A DNA stretch of 64,000 nt from Paraburkholderia caledonica NBRC 102488 (GTDB lineage: Bacteria > Pseudomonadota > Gammaproteobacteria > Burkholderiales > Burkholderiaceae), in assembly GCF_000685095.1 (NCBI RefSeq), contig NZ_BAYE01000011.1, positions 1 through 64,000 on the forward strand, written 5' to 3'. A model generated the notes under the pieces. The model had not been told where the DNA came from and did no database searches. It saw only the letters and a list, made by a program, of their open reading frames with translations. The position numbers were made by a program, and so were the translations under genes. Each line of letters starts with the position of its first letter. Positions within the stretch are counted from its first letter, which is position 1. This document shows positions 44,486 through 53,295 of the stretch, piece after piece.

Positions 44486-45103
44486 AGATCCTCCCGCCAA
44501 TCGACACACGAATGATAGTCACCTTACGGGCATCCTGCCGGACGATTTCACAGAGATACTCGCGTTTATCCGACAGTGCTGCGTTCAGGTTTGAGCTGCC
44601 CCTATAGGTTTACAGCAGAACCACTAGTCGTCGCATGCAGAGGGACGACCGCCATATCGGCGAGCAATGCAGCGGATGCTAGAACAGACGCGGCGCGTGC
44701 GCGAAATAAGAACAGCAGGTTTCAGGCTGCGAGGGCGCGAGTTGCTTTCCTGGGCCTCCGAGCGTCTCGAGTCCTCACGCATTCACCTCTGCCTCTTCCG
44801 CCATCCGCAGCACGGCAACCACACCAAGACCAACCGGATGACTCTTTGCCGACCGAAGGCGACATCGAGATGTCTGCGCAGCAGACGATGTCAATGGCTG
44901 AAACTGGCCGGACTCGTCCGCTGCCCCAACCCGTTACGTGACGATGGCAGGCCGCCGATCATCGGCTTATTATTCCGAAAGGTCGCTGAAAACCAGTGTG
45001 TGGGGCAAAAAATTCCGCTTGCCCGGCGAGAGTCTTCATAACAGGGAAATGCCTTTCCGCAAGCTTATGCGGTCAGGTTGAGGCCACTTCGAGTGGACAC
45101 ACC
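44486..45103. other. Intergenic region, no gene seen
   Basis: About 620 bases between divergent genes. Frames here have poor composition. It should contain the promoters of the haemagglutinin-like and sugar-binding protein genes. Confidence 0.4.
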
Positions 45104-46039
45104 ATGCTTGGACCTCTGAGATTTTTCGTGCTGCTCTGGTCGCTGGTGGCGATGATGCCGACCACGCACGCGATCACAATCGGTGTCGTCCTGCCGGGCT
45201 CATCGCTTGTCTTCTATCAGACATTGCTCAAGGGAATACAACAGTCGGCCCATGATCATCGTGTAGGTCTGCTGATTCGCAGCCCGTCCGATGGCGAGTC
45301 GCTCAATACATCGAATATCCAGTTGCGCATTATCGAATACATGGTGACGCAGGGAGTCTCGGGTGTGCTACTGGCACCGGAACCATTGGCCAGCGACACG
45401 CGGGTTTCAATCCCTGTCCCTGTGATCCTCGTGGATCGATACAGCGCCGATTACGACGGACTCTCGACCGTCTACACAGATAATTTCGGCGCAGGCAGGA
45501 AGGCGGCGCTCAGCCTGGTACCGGTTCTAAAGAAGGGCGCGAAGGTGGCAATGCTGCGGCTCGCGCCCAACGTGAGTTCGACTGCCGCGAGAGAAAGCGG
45601 ATTCTTAAGCGTTGCCCGCAAAGAGGGATGGAATGTGGTGATCGATACCTACGTAGGGTATCAACCGCGCGATGCCGAAGTGCTGATCGCCGAGGTGATA
45701 AACAGCTACCCAGGCCGCCTCGATGCCGTTTTCGCGCCGGCTGAACCAATTGCCTACGGCGCTCTGCGGGTGATCGAGACCGCGGCAATCGGCCAGCGCC
45801 CGCGCCTCGTGCTATTCGACTGGCGTCCGGAATTCCTGGAAGGCCTCAAAAAAGGATTCGTACATGCCGCCATATTGCAGGACCCTTACCGTATGGGTTA
45901 CCTCGCCTTGGCGTCCATGGTCGAGGCACTGCAGGGCCATTCGCCACCTCACACTCTCTTCGTCGACGTGGTCACCGTTACGCCACAAAACATGAACGAT
46001 CCGGCGATCCGGTCGTTGTTGGCGAAGTACGCCAGATAA
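45104..46039 (+). CDS. Orphan periplasmic sugar-binding-like protein (LacI/RbsB fold)
   Basis: A 311-residue protein with a signal peptide ending in THA (residue 23) and a type I periplasmic-binding fold (ITIGVVLPGSSLVFYQTLLK, the VSGVLLAPE strand, DAVFAPAEPIAYGALRVI). There is no DNA-binding domain, so it is a secreted binding protein rather than a LacI repressor. ATG 45104 starts the signal, while an upstream ATG (44996) would bury it. No ABC permease or ATPase is adjacent. It may serve a distant transporter or a sensor kinase. The ligand is unknown. Confidence 0.8.
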   Translation: MLGPLRFFVLLWSLVAMMPTTHAITIGVVLPGSSLVFYQTLLKGIQQSAHDHRVGLLIRSPSDGESLNTSNIQLRIIEYMVTQGVSGVLLAPEPLASDTRVSIPVPVILVDRYSADYDGLSTVYTDNFGAGRKAALSLVPVLKKGAKVAMLRLAPNVSSTAARESGFLSVARKEGWNVVIDTYVGYQPRDAEVLIAEVINSYPGRLDAVFAPAEPIAYGALRVIETAAIGQRPRLVLFDWRPEFLEGLKKGFVHAAILQDPYRMGYLALASMVEALQGHSPPHTLFVDVVTVTPQNMNDPAIRSLLAKYAR

Positions 46040-46047
46040 GCGGCGTG

Positions 46048-46165
46048 AGCCACGAGCACGACCCGCGCGTGTTGTGGCCGGACACACTGTCGGTCAGCAC
46101 CGACGGATATCTGTACTTCACGGCGAATCAACTGCATCGTCAGCCTGTTTTTCACGGCGGCAAGG
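46048..46165 (+). pseudogene. Major royal jelly/yellow-family protein remnant
   Basis: The plus strand reads HDPRVLWPDTLSVSTDGYLY, then FTANQLHRQPVFHGGKG. This is the late beta-propeller motif of bacterial MRJP/yellow-like (L-dopachrome-tautomerase-related) proteins. Only about 40 codons survive. The sequence then switches, without a gap, to methionine aminopeptidase in another frame. Confidence 0.6.
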
Positions 46166-46633
46166 GGATACAGCGCGGACTCCAGCAAAATGTATCTGCT
46201 AGGCGAGGTATCGCCGTTAGCTAAACGACTCGTGAAAGTCACGTATCAAGCGATGTGGAAAGGCATCAGGGCCGTTCGTCCAGGCGCGCGACTGGGCGAT
46301 GTCGGGCATGCGATCGAGCGGCACGCACGGCGAAACGGCTATTCGGTCGTAAGGGAATATTGTGGACACGGCATCGGACGCGAAATGCACGAGCCGCCTC
46401 AGGTGCTGCATTGGGGAAAACCGCGAACCGGTCTGGTGCTGCAAGAGGGCATGGTATTTACCATTGAGCCGATGATCAACCAGGGGCGACATGCCGTTCG
46501 GACTGAAGACGATGGCTGGACCGTCGTCACGAACGATGGAAAGCTGTCCGCACAATTCGAGCATACCGTCGCCGTTACCCGAAACGGTGTAAGCGTCTTG
46601 ACATTGCGTCCGGACGAAAGAACGTTGAACTGA
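46166..46633 (+). pseudogene. map: Methionine aminopeptidase type I, 5'-truncated
   Basis: From GYSADSSKMYLLGEVSPLAK on, the sequence is the C-terminal 60 percent of MetAP-I. It retains a late metal Asp (DSSKM), the His of GHGIGREMHEPP, Glu in FTIEPM and Glu in QFEHT. The N-terminal region with the substrate His and the first metal Asp (IDVTV block) is missing, and the His before the second Asp is Ser. An ATG at 46190 could start a shorter protein, but it would lack essential ligands. It follows directly on the MRJP fragment, consistent with a deletion that removed the sequence between two genes. Confidence 0.75.
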
Positions 46634-46811
46634 AGTCCGCCGGGCTCAACACCGGCGACGGAAAGCTGCGAGCTCGCGAACGCGCCATAGCGGCGAGCGC
46701 TCACGACGCGGCAGTTTCGTATGGCGGCCCACAGACCGGGCACCTCCTTCCATGCACACTCAGTGCGTCGCCCCGCGCGGCTCGGCACTCACCTTATCTC
46801 GTGGATATGCA

Positions 46812-47981
46812 ATGGAATGGAAAAGCCTGCTTACTGAATTCCCGGTCTGGGTGATTGGCCGCTTGACCCCGTCGCGGCATGACCCTCGTCGCAGTACGCC
46901 GCGTGAAATTCTTGTCCTTCGACCGAACGATTTTGGTGAATTGCTGACTGCGACGCCGATCTTCGAGGCGCTCAAAAAACGCTTCCCAGCCACCCGAATC
47001 GTTGCCGGCATCGGTCGCTGGGGGCGTCCGATTCTCGAGAACAATCCGTTCATCGATGAGATCGTCGAGATCGACGCACCATGGAACAACAAGATCGTCG
47101 AGAACCGCTCGCCCGGTGACGTCGTGCGTTTCCTGCTGAAGTCGCCGCAAGTCGCCGCGCTGCGCAAGCGAGGCGGGTTTGACGTCGGAATCGACGTCCT
47201 CGGCAGTTACATGGGGGCGCTCCTGATGATGCGGCTTGGTGTGCGATACCGCATCGGCGTGCGCGGTTATCGCGGCGGCCACAGCGGATGTCACGCTTAC
47301 ATTGACTTCGCGCGCCGTCAATCCGGTCGCGCCGCGCTCGCACAAGCTGAGTTGCTCGGCGCAACCGACCTTCCCGACGCTCGACCTCAGCTTTTCCTCA
47401 CGGCAGCCGAACGCGCAAGCGCCAAGAGGATCTGGACAAATGACTCCGCGGAAGTTGGCACGATATGGCGAGTGCTGGTCGGCGTCGGAGCGGGTGTTCC
47501 CACCAAGGCGTGGGATCCCAGGCAGTTTGGGGCAGCGCTCTCGCAGATTGCGTCCGCATTGCAACAGTCCGGCGACCGCTGCGAGATTCTCATAGTTGGA
47601 AGCGAAGCCGATAAGGCGCGTGCCAACGAAGTTATCGCCGCCGCGGGACCCCATGTCCCGGTGCGTTCGGTCGCGGGCGGGGTGTCGATGCGAACGGTCT
47701 TCGCGCTCGCTGAAGATGCGAATGCCGTCCTGACGAACTCGTCGATGCTGATGCATGTGGCTGCCGCCTTCCGCCGGTCGACGGTCGCAGTGCTCGGCGG
47801 CAGTATCACGAGGCCGACGGTTCACGATGCAATCTGGGGATACCCGGAACACTATAAGAGCGTCTCACCGGATGTTTATATCGAAGGCCAACACGAAAAA
47901 AACTGGCCGGGCGTCGAGCGGGTTGTGGACGCCGTGCTGAGTGCATTGCGAACGCAGCGCATTTGCGTGAGTACGGTGTAA
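46812..47981 (+). CDS. Glycosyltransferase family 9 (heptosyltransferase-like)
   Basis: A 389-residue GT9 protein related to the WaaC/WaaF lipopolysaccharide heptosyltransferases. The N-terminal domain has LVLRPNDFGELLTATPIFEAL (near residues 34-54), and the C-terminal nucleotide-sugar domain has VGVGAGVPTKAWDPRQF and SSMLMHVAAAF. A role in adding a sugar to LPS core or another glycan is likely. ATG 46812 is used, as the upstream extension from 46752 has no ribosome-binding site. No other LPS gene is adjacent. It lies downstream of the truncated MetAP and may have been joined there by rearrangement. Confidence 0.85.
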   Translation: MEWKSLLTEFPVWVIGRLTPSRHDPRRSTPREILVLRPNDFGELLTATPIFEALKKRFPATRIVAGIGRWGRPILENNPFIDEIVEIDAPWNNKIVENRSPGDVVRFLLKSPQVAALRKRGGFDVGIDVLGSYMGALLMMRLGVRYRIGVRGYRGGHSGCHAYIDFARRQSGRAALAQAELLGATDLPDARPQLFLTAAERASAKRIWTNDSAEVGTIWRVLVGVGAGVPTKAWDPRQFGAALSQIASALQQSGDRCEILIVGSEADKARANEVIAAAGPHVPVRSVAGGVSMRTVFALAEDANAVLTNSSMLMHVAAAFRRSTVAVLGGSITRPTVHDAIWGYPEHYKSVSPDVYIEGQHEKNWPGVERVVDAVLSALRTQRICVSTV

Positions 47982-48092
47982 GTTGAGCGTCCCTTCAGCG
48001 CCGAAAGCGCGAACGACGTTCGACGATTTAAACCAGTCATTAGCCAAACGGCCCTGCCCGATCCCAGTCGCCGTCCTATCGCACGGTAGCGC

Positions 48093-48671
48093 TCATGGAG
48101 CCGTAGGTGGCCTCTCATCGGCAAGCGTGCGGCGCCCTGCTTCGAGGATTTCGTCGGCAAAGGCGGGATCGGCATCTGCAATCGCGCGCGACAACACGAG
48201 CGCCCCGACCATCTGACTGAACGCCGCAATGGCATCCTGGCGGGTTTCTTCCGGCGCCGCGCCTTCCTTGGAAATCATGGCTGCAAACCGGTCGAGATAC
48301 GCCGCCAGGCCGCGCGCGTAGGACACGCGCGCGGCGGCAGTCATCCGGGGAGCGTCGCCAACGAAGCCGGACAGCGGGCACCCCGCCTCGATGTTGTCGC
48401 GATGCCGGGTCGACAGATAGCGCGCGGTTTGCTTGACGAGGCTACCGGCGTTCGGCGAATCCCCATAGTCTTGCATCGCCTTTTCCATCACCGCGGCGAC
48501 CAGCGCGTCCTTCGACTTGAAGTGGTTGTAAAAGCCACCCTGCGTGAAACCGGCTTCTTTCATCAACTCCGCGAGCCCCACGGCGTCGACGCCGTGAACG
48601 CGAAACAGCCGCTCGGCGGCCGCGACAATCGCGCTCCGGTTTTCGGCGGCCTGTTGTCGAGACACACCCAT
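48093..48671 (-). CDS. TetR-family transcriptional regulator (SDR locus)
   Basis: TetR repressor of 192 residues. The helix-turn-helix is at about residues 27-47 (LAELMKEAGFTQGGFYNHFKS), typical of the AcrR/NemR-like group. The C-terminal domain contains a cysteine in EAGCPLSGF that might sense electrophiles, as in NemR. ATG 48671 is preceded by GGGAGAAAG. It is divergent from an SDR oxidoreductase. Two near-identical 20-bp operator-like repeats lie between them (48716-48735 and 48771-48790). Confidence 0.9.
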   Translation of the reverse strand: MGVSRQQAAENRSAIVAAAERLFRVHGVDAVGLAELMKEAGFTQGGFYNHFKSKDALVAAVMEKAMQDYGDSPNAGSLVKQTARYLSTRHRDNIEAGCPLSGFVGDAPRMTAAARVSYARGLAAYLDRFAAMISKEGAAPEETRQDAIAAFSQMVGALVLSRAIADADPAFADEILEAGRRTLADERPPTAP

Positions 48672-48715
48672 CGCTTTCTCCCTTAACCAGACAATCGCAT
48701 CGATTAACAAACACA

Positions 48716-48735
48716 ATGTCGATCACCATTGACAT
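48716..48735. promoter_or_regulatory. TetR operator-like repeat, copy 1
   Basis: ATGTCGATCACCATTGACAT, matching copy 2 at 48771 in 18 of 20 positions. The consensus core ATGTCGATCGACAT is palindromic. Its 3' part contains TTGACA, usable as a -35 element. Confidence 0.65.
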
Positions 48736-48757
48736 ACCCGAGTTGCATCGACACAAT
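48729..48757 (+). promoter_or_regulatory. Putative promoter of the SDR gene
   Basis: A perfect -35 TTGACA (48729-48734), a 17-bp spacer and the weak -10 CACAAT (48752-48757). The -35 box lies inside operator copy 1, so repressor binding would block it. Confidence 0.45.
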
Positions 48758-48770
48758 GCATCAAAAGACG

Positions 48771-48790
48771 ATGTCGATCGACATTGACAT
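48771..48790. promoter_or_regulatory. TetR operator-like repeat, copy 2
   Basis: ATGTCGATCGACATTGACAT, with the fully palindromic core ATGTCGATCGACAT, 55 bp from copy 1. It lies downstream of the predicted promoter, so it could act as a roadblock or serve a second start. Confidence 0.65.
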
Positions 48791-48942
48791 AAGTGTAGCT
48801 GACTTTCGGTGTGATGGGACGCCAAGCCGACGGCACGGTACACAAGGCAACACATGCAGAAATACACGAGGAAGTCTTTTAATCAGTTCCCATGCGCCCG
48901 GTGAGCCGGCGCGCCTGCGATCAACCCTATGAAGGATTCATC

Positions 48943-49647
48943 ATGAAAATCGACGGTTCTGTTGTTTTCGTAACGGGCGCGAACCGCGGCCTTGGCCTCG
49001 AGTTTGCGAAACAGGCGCTCGAAAGAGGGGCGCGCAAGGTCTATGCAGGCGCGCGCGATCCGGCCAGTGTGACGCTGCCAGGCGTCGTGCCGGTGAAACT
49101 GGACGTGACCGATCCAGCTGCTGTCGCCGCTGCCGCCGAGGCGGCGGGTGACGTCACGCTGCTGATCAACAATGCGGGCATCGCACGGCTTGGCAGCCTG
49201 ACGGACGACGGCGCGATCGACGCGTTGCGCGATCACCTTGAAACCAACGTGTTTGGCATGCTGGCGATGTCGCGGGCGTTCGCGGGCAACCTCGCCAGCA
49301 ACGGCGGCGGCGCGATTCTGAACGTGCTTTCGGTCGCGAGCTGGGTGAACCGGCCGATCCTCTCTGGTTACGGCGTGTCGAAGTCGGCCGCGTGGGCGCT
49401 GACCAACGGCCTGCGTCATTCGTTGCGCGAACAGCATACGCAAGTTGTCGGGCTTCACGCCGGCTTCATCGATACGGATCTGACGCGTGGGCTGGAAGTG
49501 CCGAAGGCAACGCCGGCCGACGTCGTGCGTCAGGCATACGACGCAATTGAAGCCGGCGCGGAAGAGGTATCCACCGACGAGTTCACGCGAGAGGTGAAAG
49601 CCACGCTGTCCTCGGGCGTCTATCTCAACGAGCCGGTTGCTCACTAA
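48943..49647 (+). CDS. Short-chain dehydrogenase/reductase (TetR-controlled)
   Basis: Classical SDR of 234 residues. The cofactor motif TGANRGLG (11-18), the NNAGI strand motif near 76 and the catalytic Tyr143/Lys147 (YGVSK) are present. NAD(P)-dependent reduction of a carbonyl or quinone is expected. GAAGGATT precedes ATG 48943. It is divergent from a TetR regulator with paired operators in between, suggesting induction by its substrate or a toxic carbonyl. The C-terminal part is normal for the family. Confidence 0.92.
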   Translation: MKIDGSVVFVTGANRGLGLEFAKQALERGARKVYAGARDPASVTLPGVVPVKLDVTDPAAVAAAAEAAGDVTLLINNAGIARLGSLTDDGAIDALRDHLETNVFGMLAMSRAFAGNLASNGGGAILNVLSVASWVNRPILSGYGVSKSAAWALTNGLRHSLREQHTQVVGLHAGFIDTDLTRGLEVPKATPADVVRQAYDAIEAGAEEVSTDEFTREVKATLSSGVYLNEPVAH

Positions 49648-49766
49648 CAGCATCGGAGCGCTCGTCCGTCGCATGCGAACGCGTGCGACGGGCAGCATGA
49701 CGAAATTTCACGTCAAGTAACCCTCGTGGCAAAGGCAACAGCAGCAATCAGCCGCGCCGGTGCGGC

Positions 49767-50696
49767 TCACTCACGCGACCTTAGAATCTTCGCGAGTGAC
49801 TGCTGTTTCCGGATGATATTGATCAAGCTAAGCAACGCCGGGTGGTTGTATCGACGACCACTGTAGTACATGTGGAGTGGATCCTCAGCGCACGCATGGT
49901 CTTCGAGCACAACCCTCAGGGTACGCCGCGCCAGCTCATCGGCGATTCGAGCCTCCAGCAGATACGCTATGCCCATTCCTGCCTTGCACGCGCTAATCGT
50001 AGTCGCGGTATCGTTGATCGTAATCGACCCTGGCACTCGGATCGAGGTTGTTTTACCTGCAACGCTGACTTCCCAACGGTAGCTCGAATTGTCACCGAGC
50101 AAAAGCTGAAGGCAGTTGTGATCGGCCAGTTCGCTGACGTGACGAGGAGTGCCGTGTTTCTTCAGATAGGCGGGCGACGCGGCCATCACCCATCGCTGCG
50201 GGCCGGTAAGCGGCACTGCAATCATGTCTTCGGGAACATGATGACCGTAGCGAATGCCAGCATCGTATCCTTCTGCAACGATGTCGATCGGCCGGTTATC
50301 GACCACGACCGTAAGCTGCACATCGGGACACAGGCGGGCGAATTCTGGCAATGCCGGTGCGACCAGCAAGTGGGCGGCATCTGCGAAAACATTCAGACGT
50401 AAAGAGCCGAGTCGCGCGGTACCCGGCGCTTCAAAACTCTCGAGAGCCGAACCGATCTGATTGAAGCCCTCTTCCAGCCGCGAAGCGAGATCGAGCCCCG
50501 CCTCCGTTGGCGAAACCGCCCTGCTGGTTCGGTTAAGCAGCTTTGCGCCGAGGCGATCTTCCAGCCGCCGCATCGCGTGACTGACTGCTGACGGCGTCTG
50601 CCCGAGTTCAATCGCAGCCAGCCGGAAACTCCGGCACCTGACGATCGCAAGAAACAGCCTTAAGTCCGCAAAATCGATCCGGTCGTTCTTCGCCAT
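49767..50696 (-). CDS. LysR-family transcriptional regulator (SDR/AKR locus)
   Basis: LysR regulator of 309 residues. The N-terminal winged helix includes FRLAAIELGQTPSAVSHAMRR (about 24-44). An effector domain of usual length follows. It is divergent from the SDR/aldo-keto-reductase pair with 126 bp between the starts. A T-N11-A site with a TGAA-N5-TTCA dyad (50721-50733) lies in that gap. It resembles the CrgA/DmlR-type regulators that control adjacent reductases, and an electrophile or quinone inducer is plausible. Confidence 0.9.
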   Translation of the reverse strand: MAKNDRIDFADLRLFLAIVRCRSFRLAAIELGQTPSAVSHAMRRLEDRLGAKLLNRTSRAVSPTEAGLDLASRLEEGFNQIGSALESFEAPGTARLGSLRLNVFADAAHLLVAPALPEFARLCPDVQLTVVVDNRPIDIVAEGYDAGIRYGHHVPEDMIAVPLTGPQRWVMAASPAYLKKHGTPRHVSELADHNCLQLLLGDNSSYRWEVSVAGKTTSIRVPGSITINDTATTISACKAGMGIAYLLEARIADELARRTLRVVLEDHACAEDPLHMYYSGRRYNHPALLSLINIIRKQQSLAKILRSRE

Positions 50697-50720
50697 GATG
50701 AATGCCGTTCATCGTTCCAG

Positions 50721-50733
50721 TGAATCCGTTTCA
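50721..50733. promoter_or_regulatory. LysR-box candidate TGAA-N5-TTCA
   Basis: A 13-bp T-N11-A dyad between the divergent LysR and SDR genes, 25 bp upstream of the LysR start. A short motif, so chance is possible. Confidence 0.4.
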
Positions 50734-50822
50734 TTCTACGGTATGTAATCATTTTCTTCGTCGAGAACCCGGAGCGCCGCGGCGTACGCCCCGCTCATGT
50801 TAATCCGTTCGGAGGAAATTCC

Positions 50823-51596
50823 ATGCATGGACTTGAGCAAATACAGATCGGCGATCTGAAGGATACGAGAGTTCTCGTGACGGGCGGGTCGACTGGAATC
50901 GGAGCGGCTGTTGTTCGCGCATTCGCCGCACAGGGCGCGCACGTGGTCGCGCATTTCAACGAGAGCGAAGCGGCTGCGCAAGCGCTGCGTGCGGAATCGC
51001 CGGAGCGCATTCATCTTGTCCAGGGCGACGTCAGCGAGCCGGGCGAAGCATCGCGGGTCGTGAAGGAAGCGGCGCAACTGCTAGGCGGACTCGATGGGCT
51101 CATCAATAACGCCGGCGCCATGTTGGGACGGTTGGCATCTATAAGCGCCTCGGCCAGCCACTTCGAACGCGTCGTCAATCTGAACGCAAGATCGGTTTGG
51201 GAAGCAACCTCGGCTGCCCATCCGTTTCTCAAGGAATCCGGTGGGTACGTCATCAATACGTCGTCGGTTGCCGCGCGTACGGGCGGCGGCGCAGGAGCGG
51301 TGCTTTACGCGGCGTCAAAAAGCTTTGTCAGCAGTTTGACCCGTGGCCACGCAAAGGAATTCGTACAGGACGGAATCCGGGTCAACGCGGTAGCACCCGG
51401 ACTCATACAGACGCCGTTCCACGACAAATACACGCCGCCAGAAATCTGGGCGTCGCAGACTGCCACGGTGCCGATGGGCAGAGAAGGCCTGCCGGAGGAG
51501 TGCGTCGGCGCGTTCCTGTTCCTCGCGTCTCGCGCCATGTCGGGATACATCACGGGGCAGATCATCGAGGTCAACGGCGGACAACTCATGCCATGA
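50823..51596 (+). CDS. Short-chain dehydrogenase/reductase (FabG-like)
   Basis: SDR of 257 residues with cofactor motif TGGSTGIG (about 20-27), NNAGA near 98, and catalytic Tyr162/Lys166 (YAASK). The C-terminal GYITGQIIEVNGG is typical of FabG-like 3-oxoacyl or sugar dehydrogenases. It has an excellent GGAGGAAATT before the ATG. It is followed after 13 bp by an aldo/keto reductase, so the two are cotranscribed under the divergent LysR. The substrate is unknown. Confidence 0.92.
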   Translation: MHGLEQIQIGDLKDTRVLVTGGSTGIGAAVVRAFAAQGAHVVAHFNESEAAAQALRAESPERIHLVQGDVSEPGEASRVVKEAAQLLGGLDGLINNAGAMLGRLASISASASHFERVVNLNARSVWEATSAAHPFLKESGGYVINTSSVAARTGGGAGAVLYAASKSFVSSLTRGHAKEFVQDGIRVNAVAPGLIQTPFHDKYTPPEIWASQTATVPMGREGLPEECVGAFLFLASRAMSGYITGQIIEVNGGQLMP

Positions 51597-51609
51597 ACGG
51601 AGAATCAAG

Positions 51610-52593
51610 ATGAAACGACGGAAATTCGGACACGCAGAAAAGAGCGTCTCTGAAATCGGGTTTGGCGCGTGGGCCATTGGAGGTTCATGGGGCGACGTCG
51701 CCGAGAGCGATGCAAAGGCGGCTCTGCATGCAGCGCTCGATAACGGTACAACCTTCATTGACACCGCCGACGTTTACGGCGACGGCCGCTCGGAGCGGAT
51801 CATCGCGGATGTGCTCAAGGAACGCTCAGGGCCGCGGCCATTCGTTGCGACCAAGGCTGGGCGGCGACTGGACCCGCACGTGGCGCAGGGCTACACCGCA
51901 GCGAATCTGAATGCTTTTGTCGACCGGTCCCTGAAGAACCTGGATATGGAGCGGTTAGATCTCGTACAGCTTCATTGTCCACCGACCGAGGTGTATTACC
52001 GGCCGGAAGTTTTCGATGCGATGGACCGCATGGTCGCAGCGGGAAAGATCAGCAGCTACGGTGTGTCGGTCGAGAAAGTCGAAGAAGGTCTGAAAGCGAT
52101 CGAATATCCGGGCGTGAAGTCGGTACAGATCATCTACAACATTTTCAGGCAAAGGCCGGCCCGCTTTATTCAGGAAGCTCGTGACCGAGGAGTCGCCGTC
52201 ATTGTCCGGGTGCCTCTTGCGTCGGGCCTGCTCACCGGAAAAATGACGCGCGAGACGACGTTTGCGGCCAATGACCATCGCTTTTTCAATCGTAACGGCG
52301 AGGCCTTCGACAAAGGCGAAACATTTGCCGGCGTTCCTTATGACGTCGCTCTGGAAGCCGTCGACGAAATCCGCTCACTCGTCCCGCAAAACGCCACGAT
52401 GGCGCAGTTTGCGCTTCGCTGGATCCTCATGAACGATGGAGTGACGACTGTCATTCCAGGAGCGAAGAACGCCGCGCAAGCCAAAGCAAACGCTGAGGCG
52501 AGCGAACTGCCGCCCTTGACAGATTCGGCCATGGAAGTCCTTCGCGCGCTATATCTGCAAAAGATCGCGCCGTTCGTTCATCAGCAGTGGTAA
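51610..52593 (+). CDS. Aldo/keto reductase
   Basis: AKR of 327 residues with the complete catalytic tetrad Asp51-Tyr56 (DTADVYG), Lys82 (ATKAG) and His122 (QLHCP). NADPH-binding residues lie in the late ALRWILMNDGVTTVIPGAKN block. It would reduce aldehydes or ketones in the cytoplasm. GGAGAA precedes the ATG. It is the second gene of the LysR-controlled pair, so it likely acts in series or in parallel with the SDR. Confidence 0.92.
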   Translation: MKRRKFGHAEKSVSEIGFGAWAIGGSWGDVAESDAKAALHAALDNGTTFIDTADVYGDGRSERIIADVLKERSGPRPFVATKAGRRLDPHVAQGYTAANLNAFVDRSLKNLDMERLDLVQLHCPPTEVYYRPEVFDAMDRMVAAGKISSYGVSVEKVEEGLKAIEYPGVKSVQIIYNIFRQRPARFIQEARDRGVAVIVRVPLASGLLTGKMTRETTFAANDHRFFNRNGEAFDKGETFAGVPYDVALEAVDEIRSLVPQNATMAQFALRWILMNDGVTTVIPGAKNAAQAKANAEASELPPLTDSAMEVLRALYLQKIAPFVHQQW

Positions 52594-52735
52594 AGCTTCG
52601 TTAAGAAGCCGTCGAACATTGCTTTCGGTTTACCGGCCGGAAGCACCGGCAACCAGCGACATCCCGGGCGGCTCGCATCGCGAGAAACGCATTCATTGCC
52701 CGCCCGGCGGTTGCACATGACACCGCAAACGCGGC

Positions 52736-53053
52736 TCAATGTCCGAAGTAGATGTGCCCGGCACCGTCCACCGATGCCGGCGCGCCTGCTTGCGACGAGC
52801 CGTTCATCGACACGCCCCCTACCGACGTCTTATACGTAGCAGTCTGTGCGGTGGACACCTTCGCCTCCGCGGTCTGAATGTCCGCGGGATACTGCGCGTC
52901 CGATGCGACCGGACGATATCCGGCCATTTCAAACTGCACGAGATCGGCGCGCACTTCCGCACGCGTCACCGGCTGATCGGCGGTTTGCGCGAAAGAAAGC
53001 GCAGGCGCAGCCAGTGCGCAGGAAACGAGAACAACGTTGAGCAGTGCTTTCAT
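52736..53053 (-). CDS. DUF4148-family exported protein
   Basis: A 105-residue periplasmic protein of the DUF4148 family, abundant in Burkholderiaceae. The signal peptide ends SFAQ (about residue 23). The family motif VTRAEVRADLVQFEMAGYRP then follows, and a Gly/Ser-rich tail. The second ATG (53053) is chosen since AGGTGA lies too close to the first. It is divergent from the RND efflux operon, and a CusR-box-like palindrome (53181-53196) sits in the shared upstream region. Common metal-dependent control is possible. Confidence 0.85.
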   Translation of the reverse strand: MKALLNVVLVSCALAAPALSFAQTADQPVTRAEVRADLVQFEMAGYRPVASDAQYPADIQTAEAKVSTAQTATYKTSVGGVSMNGSSQAGAPASVDGAGHIYFGH

Positions 53054-53180
53054 GATCATTCACCTGTCTGTGAGTTGCGGCCACATTCACGATGAGCGCG
53101 GCCCGGGTTCCCTCCGTTGCGATTCGTGAAGGGTTGAGCGGATTGTGGGCAATGAGCACTGACCCAATGCTGACCAGCGC

Positions 53181-53196
53181 ATTACAAGCTTGTCAT
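53181..53196. promoter_or_regulatory. CusR-box-like palindrome
   Basis: ATTACAAGCTTGTCAT matches the E. coli CusR core ATGACAA-N2-TTGTCAT in 13 of 14 arm positions. It lies 205 bp upstream of the RND permease start and 128 bp upstream of the DUF4148 start. A CusR-like regulator is encoded at 60767-61444. Confidence 0.6.
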
Positions 53197-53267
53197 CTTC
53201 GAGCGCGCTCAGCGCCCCTTGCTTTCTGCCTTTGCCCGCTCGTCTTTGCACCCCACGCAGATAACAG

Positions 53268-53295
53268 ACTTGTAATGACGCCGTCACTTACAAGT
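53268..53295. promoter_or_regulatory. Imperfect inverted repeat upstream of RND operon
   Basis: ACTTGTAATGACG pairs with CGTCACTTACAAGT apart from one bulged base. The TTACAA/TTGTAA half-sites resemble those of the CusR-like box about 85 bp upstream, in outward orientation. It may be a second binding site or part of the promoter. Confidence 0.5.
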
